Shown here: piece after piece, positions 58,852 through 64,000 of the stretch
Position numbering within the stretch: the first letter of the stretch is position 1
How the letters are laid out: the number at the start of each line of letters is the position of its first letter
Source of the DNA: Sisyra terminalis
Taxonomy: Eukaryota > Arthropoda > Insecta > Neuroptera > Sisyridae
NCBI GenBank assembly: GCA_958496175.1
Contig: OY292275.1
Span: 6,510,001-6,574,000 of the forward strand
Reading direction: 5' to 3'
DNA length: 64,000 bases
The notes under the pieces: generated by a model
What the model was told of the DNA's origin: nothing
What the model saw: only the letters and a program-made list of their open reading frames with translations
Databases searched by the model: none
Position numbers and translations under genes: made by a program

Positions 58852-59518
58852 AGAGTAGGCCCCTTCTTGATTGTGGAAAGCTTTGTTTATGTGGGATCGA
58901 TGATACATAAATCAGGATCATGTGAGCACGAAATTAGACGACGCATTGAAATCGCTAGATCTGCCGTAACACAACTGTACAAAATATGGAAGAACCGCAA
59001 CATATTAAAGGCTACTAAAATCAGATTGGTTGGTACACTGATTGTTCCTATCTTCTCCTATGCTTCGGAAACGTGGACTATCCGTGTAGCTGATCGGCGA
59101 CGAATTGATGCCTTCGAAATGTGGGTCTGGTGGAGAATGCTACGGATCCCATGGACGGCTAAAAGAACTAATGTCTCTGTCTTGAACGAACTTAAGCCAG
59201 TTCAAAGACTCTCTTCACTGACGTATGGCCGAATCTTCAGGTTTTTCGGACATTATATGCGCGCCACGCGACCATGGAAAAGCTAATGGTACAAGGATGA
59301 CCTGAAGGAAAAAGAAAACGAGGGCGATCGCCAACTCGTTGGACGGAAGTGGTGGAAAAGCTCGTTGATTCGAGTTTTGCGTCCGCAACGCGACAGACCA
59401 AAGAGCGTAATCGCTGGAGAAGGACCATCCAACAGGTTCTGAGAAACCTGGAATTCTCCACGTGACAGCCATTTTTTTAATCGCCATACATCGGCAGGGA
59501 TGTTGGATTAAGAAGAAG
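58852..59518 (+). pseudogene. 5'-truncated RTE-like retroelement with perfect 9-bp target duplication
   Basis: The insert is bounded by ATTTCCATA at 58843-58851 and 59519-59527. The frame reads VESFVYVGSMIHKSGSCEHE, IRRRIEIARSAVTQLYKIWK, ATKIRLVGTLIVPIFSYASE, RIDAFEMWVWWRMLRIPWTA and RTNVSVLNELKPVQRLSSLT, matching the C-terminal region after the RT palm of insect RTE-like elements. After a stop at 59286 a shifted frame continues EKLMVQG, stop, PEGKRKRGRSPTRWTEVVEK to the natural C-terminus LRNLEFST. The 3' end is GGATTAAGAAGAAG, a short tandem tail as in RTE elements. Endonuclease and catalytic RT blocks are missing by 5' truncation. Confidence 0.92.
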
Positions 59519-59527
59519 ATTTCCATA

Positions 59528-60149
59528 GAAACTTAAGTTGGAAAGCGGACTATCTTAAAGTTAATATTAAGAGCTCAAATTTTCAAGGATTTTTTTTTAT
59601 AATTTTGGAAGCATTTGAACCTCTGGAGCCAAGAAATTCAAATACACCCCTATTAAGGACCCCTCTACTAGTGACTAGTGGGACACCAAAAAACCCTTCT
59701 CTCTTACTATGGTGCACTTAAAGACAAATTTCAGTTCGACTACTAAATTTTCAATAGAGATTTTCTTCTTTCTACTATATTTATCTCACATTATTTCATT
59801 TTCATCGAGTATTAGACTAATTACTTACATAGCAGAAATTAAAAAAAAAATATTGTGACTGGTGGGACAAGTACAAAATGTACTTGTACAAAGTACAAAA
59901 TTTTTCGTTAATGACACTTTTATATTTTTTTCTATCTTTGTATTGTTAATTGGGCAACGTATTGGTGGAGGTTTTTGATTTATTTCCAAATAAACATTAA
60001 ATTAATTTTTATTCAATCATTATTCTTGAAGAATAAAGTCCAGTGTCTTACATTGGACTCTGATGATGTTGCCGTCAAATAACAACTGATGCTTTTATTG
60101 TTATCAGCTTTAAAACAATGGTGTTTTCTAATGCATGGAATTTTTTCAA
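59528..60149. other. Repeat-rich non-coding stretch
   Basis: 59560-59600 carries the TAATATTAAGAGCTCAAATT phrase of the foldback families. Variants of GTGACTAGTGGGACA occur at about 59672, 59857 and again at 60594. Confidence 0.4.
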
Positions 60150-60410
60150 TGTTTTGCCACTGTTTGTTAAGATGTGAATGATTTTTTTAATATCATCTGG
60201 TCCATCAAAGAAAAATGGAACCCATTGATACCTTTTAACACTAAATAATTGTGGCAGTCTTTACTATTTTTAATTACTGCTTTTCTTGTCATAATAGCAG
60301 ACTAAAGAGTTCGTTTTGCTATTGTTCCGATACCATCAACTACTCCTTTACCATGACCAGAAGCAAAAAAAACTCCAATTCTATCCAATTCAAAAAAAAA
60401 TTCTATCATG
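60150..60410 (-). pseudogene. Relic of a protein with an HGKG..DGIG motif
   Basis: The minus strand from 60410 reads ELDRIGVFFASGHGKGVVDG, IGTIAKRTL, a stop, SAIMTRKAVIKNSKD and LVLKGINGFHFSLM. I recall FFATSHGKGxVDGIGG(T)VKR...V(W)SAVMTRK as a recurrent segment of uncharacterised, repeat-associated proteins in insects, probably from a DNA transposon; I cannot name the family with certainty. One stop, a lost Gly and decay at both ends show it is not functional. Confidence 0.6.
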
Positions 60411-63308
60411 TATTGGCTATAATCTATAATCTATAGGTACATATTCTAAAAGAACCTAGAGACTATAATATAGACTTTTTAACAATCATAAGAAGTTTAA
60501 ATTATTTAAGACATGTTTATCTTTTCTTTTACCAAGAAAAAAAAATGAATTAGGACGGTTTAAGGTTAAAAAAACAACTTTTGTATCTTTTTGTGTGACT
60601 GATGGGACATGTAAATATCTTATATTCAAACACGAAATATACAAAAACTAACGTATCTTTTCGATTAAACAAATTGTAGTCCTTTTGTTTATAATGTTAT
60701 TGGTCTTCTGAATATAATGATAAACTTGCTGAAATTAATTAGATGGTTAAAACCAATGTTGCTAACAGGAACATTTGCTATGAATACATGTACTAACTTG
60801 TACTCGAATGTTAGCCAAACCAAAAGATCGATTTTTTATCGTTTTAGAAAAAAATATTTTGATATTAGTAAAATTTATAATTTTTATTATAAGTAAGGGC
60901 TAAATTTAAAATAATAAGAGGAATTATTAATTCAAAGTCATTTTCTTATTTCTCATGGAATGCCTCATATGCAATATATACGCAAACCGTAGTTGATATG
61001 TTATATAAATTTTCATTTTTTTTACAACGTAAAAATGCTGTAGTGATTGGAATAAATATAAATCCAATGGAACAATATTATACAAATATGATCGTTTTCA
61101 TTCTACCCTAATTCAGAGAGGAATTTTCTTGAGGGGTTTTTTGGGTACTTTTAGATAGGTACTTAAATTTCGATCCAATTTGGCCAGAATTACTAGGCAG
61201 TTCTTCAACTACTTGGCATAGAATTGCATTTATTTCGTCCTTTAATATGTTAATATTTTTTTAAGTAAATACACAACTGCATTAAGCAAGCCAGAGGAAT
61301 CTTTACAAAAATGAGAAAAATCTTTGTAGATCTCTGGAACTATAGTTAATTAACAAATCCCTCTAATCATCAAATACTTTTAATCCCTTATTGAAATGAT
61401 ACTTAGGTTGGTAAATGGGAATGGTAACTAAATATAGCAATAAATTAAAACTTAAAAACCCTTTAAAATACTTTAAACAATTCTATATTTGGAAAATTCA
61501 TGGAACTATTTGGGAAAACTATAAATTGAACCATGAAACATATGAGTTCAGATAGTGGTGGTTTTTGCAGTTAACGCTTTGACCCTATATTAGATGTAGC
61601 AAAACTGAGCTATAGTATATTATTTTTCATTTAAATCATTTGCCCAAAAAAAAAAAGCTGACTTTTCCGATAATTTTTAAACTTAATCAAGAAAAAATTT
61701 GAAAAGATCAAACCAATTTTCCGTAACAATTCAACCGAATTACAACTTTCTGAGATTTTCCCAACAAAAAGCGGTCGTAATTCAGCACCACCCTTACCAA
61801 AAATGGGTTGTCGACGGCCTCGAAAAATGCCACTACACTAATTTATCGTACGGAAACAAGAAATGGGATGACGACATAAATTTAAAAATCAAACCCTTGT
61901 TAAATGCCGCATCGTTTGTAAGGTTAAACTTTTCGGACTTTGTAAATTTTTGATGTCGCTGCTCTTTTAAATGATATGCATATTTTAAATAAGCGTAACA
62001 CGAAAGGTCGGCCATCTCGTAAATTAATGTACCCCGAATAACATATGCGTATATAACCATAACGACTTCATTTTATTCACATTTGAAGCTTGCAAGCTCA
62101 AATTAATTGCCATTTAAAAACTTGAAGAAAATATTTAATACAAAAATATTTAAATTTCGTTCCCAATATGACGTAGAAAATAATATATATCAAGTTCTAT
62201 ATTGGGAAACTCAAACCTCAAAAGCTCTGAATTTCAAATTTGCTTCTCAATATTGAGATAGCGTTTTTTTTTTGGTGATAAAGTAAACTTGACTGAAACT
62301 TATCATTAAATTTAGTTTATTTACGAAGCATCTAAATTACAAAAAGCTCTCCGATTTCAAGATCTTCAAAAAGCTAACGAGCTTTGGAAACTTTAATTAA
62401 ATTTTCGCATGAAATTTGAACTACTTCAAAGTTAATAGGTAAACATAATATCAAATCATGTCTATCAAATCAATAAAAGCTCTGATTCTCTTTAATATCG
62501 CTTTCTTGTTTATATCATATCAATATTAAATTAAATTTTCTGCAGAAAATTGTATAAAAGCAATCAATCATCCATTACTTATCAACCCTTAGATGAAAAA
62601 TCCAATAAAAAAATATTCATCAAGGTTGAAGTATTCTGTGAAAAATGCTACCGGTCTAAACCTTGGACCTCCTTTTTTCATCATTAACTTCAACATTATG
62701 ACGAAAAGGATATGTTTAAATTTTTTAATTTCCCGAATCATTTTTCTTAGTTCATCGTTTCCAATTCAAGGTAATGAATCCCGAATACATAAACCTGAAT
62801 GCAGACAGTCCAGCTCCTGCTGTTTGCTGGATTAAACTTGTCCAATGAAGCGAGGCAATAGTTCCCGTACCATTCATCCCACTTTCCCGGCTTTTATTCA
62901 GCTCGGTGGGATACATCAACGGCGATATCTTAGCGATGCGGAATCAGCGGGAGATGCTATAAGACGAGCTATGCCGCGACGTCTGATGAACTAAGACCGA
63001 ACGTGTTTACATCCCGATTGTCTTCCCCCCACATATGTTCCCACCTATTCCCTAGCTAGCCCGACTGACGTCCCAACGAATACCTGAACAGCGCCTAGTC
63101 TCTCTCCGGGAGGGTCGAATATTGGACTTGCAAATTATATTATCCCCAACACATCTACTTCCCATTCCCACATCTTCTCCTTACAGTATACCCGAAATCA
63201 TTGATTTATTAATTACACTTAAATAAACATCCCCAAAAATCAATGCTTTTCCTTAGTTTAACCCCACATAATTTTTTTTTTGAAAACATCCCTTTACAAC
63301 TTGGGTTT
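60411..63308. other. Long gene-free stretch
   Basis: No gene supported. 62080-62480 has five or more AAAGCTC/GAGCTTT words. 62840-63130 is higher in GC and looks unique. Confidence 0.45.
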
Positions 63309-63596
63309 CATGAGGAAAGCGGAAAATCTCGGATTTATTTCCAAAGATGCTCGTTTTATCAAATTATTAACTTATCACTGGTGTACAAGAGCCGTGCAAG
63401 GGTGGTGGCTTATGCGTTCTCGGGGTTTTGTAACCCTTTTCAAACTTGGCCAATATTTAATCTTTAATCAATTGAAGCTACCTCCGAATCCTGTAAGACT
63501 TTGGTCACGAAAACATTTCCCATTTATCTCACTGGGATTACAAATAAGCTGCTTTCTCGGCTTAATTTATGGCGTTCTTCGTTCAGACTTGTCCTA
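63309..63596 (+). CDS. Coding-like frame, 95 codons, unknown
   Basis: From the ATG at 63309 the frame reads MRKAENLGFISKDARFIKLL and VRLWSRKHFPFISLGLQISC and ends LGLIYGVLRSDLS, stop. The residue mix (Trp, Arg, Gly, Asp) and a C-terminal hydrophobic segment of about 15-20 residues look more protein-like than most frames here, and a GC-richer stretch lies upstream. I do not recognise it. It could be a terminal exon, a small membrane protein or chance. Confidence 0.22.
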
Positions 63597-63788
63597 ATCG
63601 TTGGATATTTTTTTCAATATGGTGGACGGAAAAAATGGACCGATTTTTAAGTCGCCAATTAATCTTAACACTCTGATAGAGATGTGGTCCAAAATTTCAA
63701 ACTTATCTTTAGTTTAACATGATTTTATATAGTTGAAATGAAGGAAAAGAATATGGTAAAGTTGGGAAAATTTAAGTCAATATTGATG

Positions 63789-63830
63789 ACACCCGCGACT
63801 TCGTCTGCGCATATATTTATTTTAAACTGT
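63789..63830 (+). repeat. SINE/RTE-like head fragment
   Basis: ACACCCGCGACTTCGTCTGC matches the head of the repeats at 1601, 19061 and 24250; the following sequence diverges. Confidence 0.55.
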
Positions 63831-64000
63831 TCAAAATAAGAACTGGAAAAAAGTTTACATTTAAGGGCGAAGCTGGTCTAGAATTTTGAAGAAACCGAAA
63901 AGTTTTTTTTTGTCTTAAAAGGTACTTTAGGGTCTTAAAAATAACATAACAAAGGATGGATGCCGGCAGAAATGTCTAAATGCCCAAACTTTCGCAGATT

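Noticed and set aside
60061..60094. Another possible hammerhead (CTGATGATGTTG...CAACTGATGC)
   Set aside because: The core GAAA is missing and stem I does not pair; it overlaps no recognisable element of that kind.
1..64000. CRISPR arrays, operons, riboswitches, tRNA or rRNA genes
   Set aside because: I saw no regularly spaced repeats of CRISPR type, no compact gene arrangement and no tRNA or rRNA signature; everything points to eukaryotic non-coding DNA.

Overview
This is AT-rich eukaryotic DNA that I read as arthropod, most likely insect, intergenic or intronic sequence. The reasons are low GC with long A/T runs, no long open frame anywhere (the longest is 164 codons and belongs to a dead retroelement), and a repeat fauna typical of insect genomes: jockey-like and RTE-like non-LTR retroelements, Tc1 and mariner transposase relics, hAT-type MITEs, SINE/RTE-like repeats beginning near CCCCGCAACTTCGTCTGCG, and many long inverted-repeat (foldback) elements. 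I cannot name the species. I found no host gene, tRNA, rRNA, CRISPR or operon that I could support; a few short coding-like frames of unknown identity are listed at low confidence.

Layout. 0-9 kb: a foldback arm at the edge, a SINE/RTE head, a 3-unit tandem array of about 302 bp, then mostly unique DNA. 9-14 kb: a broken jockey-like RT, an inverted repeat carrying two hammerhead-like motifs, a 105-bp tandem duplication, a hAT MITE with a perfect 8-bp target duplication, an RNase H relic, and a perfect 181-bp-arm palindrome that also carries hammerhead-like motifs. 15-22.7 kb: a 250-bp MITE (two copies), a Tc1 relic broken by a 490-bp repeat, a full SINE/RTE-like repeat, and a jockey-like RT. 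26.3-28.5 kb: a foldback element with a second foldback nested inside it. 30.9-35.2 kb: more hammerhead-like motifs, a mariner relic and a foldback. 36.5-42.9 kb: foldbacks, a transposon-like element with many TTGGG subrepeats, two more hammerhead loci and a hAT MITE. 46-48.4 kb: two jockey-like RT relics around an unidentified coding-like frame. 50-51.2 kb: SINE-like ends and a possible two-exon relic. 54.8-56.5 kb: two foldbacks side by side. 58.3-60.4 kb: a 5'-truncated RTE insertion with a perfect 9-bp target duplication and a pseudogene with an HGKG...DGIG motif.

The most interesting signals are: (1) at least twelve copies, intact or decayed, of a small RNA motif that fits the minimal hammerhead ribozyme (stem I, CUGANGA, stem II, GAAA, a tiny palindromic stem III, cleavage base, stem I), in several sequence families with compensatory stem changes, often as head-to-head pairs within long inverted repeats; this matches what is known of Penelope-like retroelements, although I see no Penelope RT here; and (2) a strong, unexplained excess of the 7-mer AAAGCTC/GAGCTTT, about 65 by eye against roughly 7 expected, mostly in the non-repetitive parts. 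All calls come from reading the sequence; none was tested by a search.
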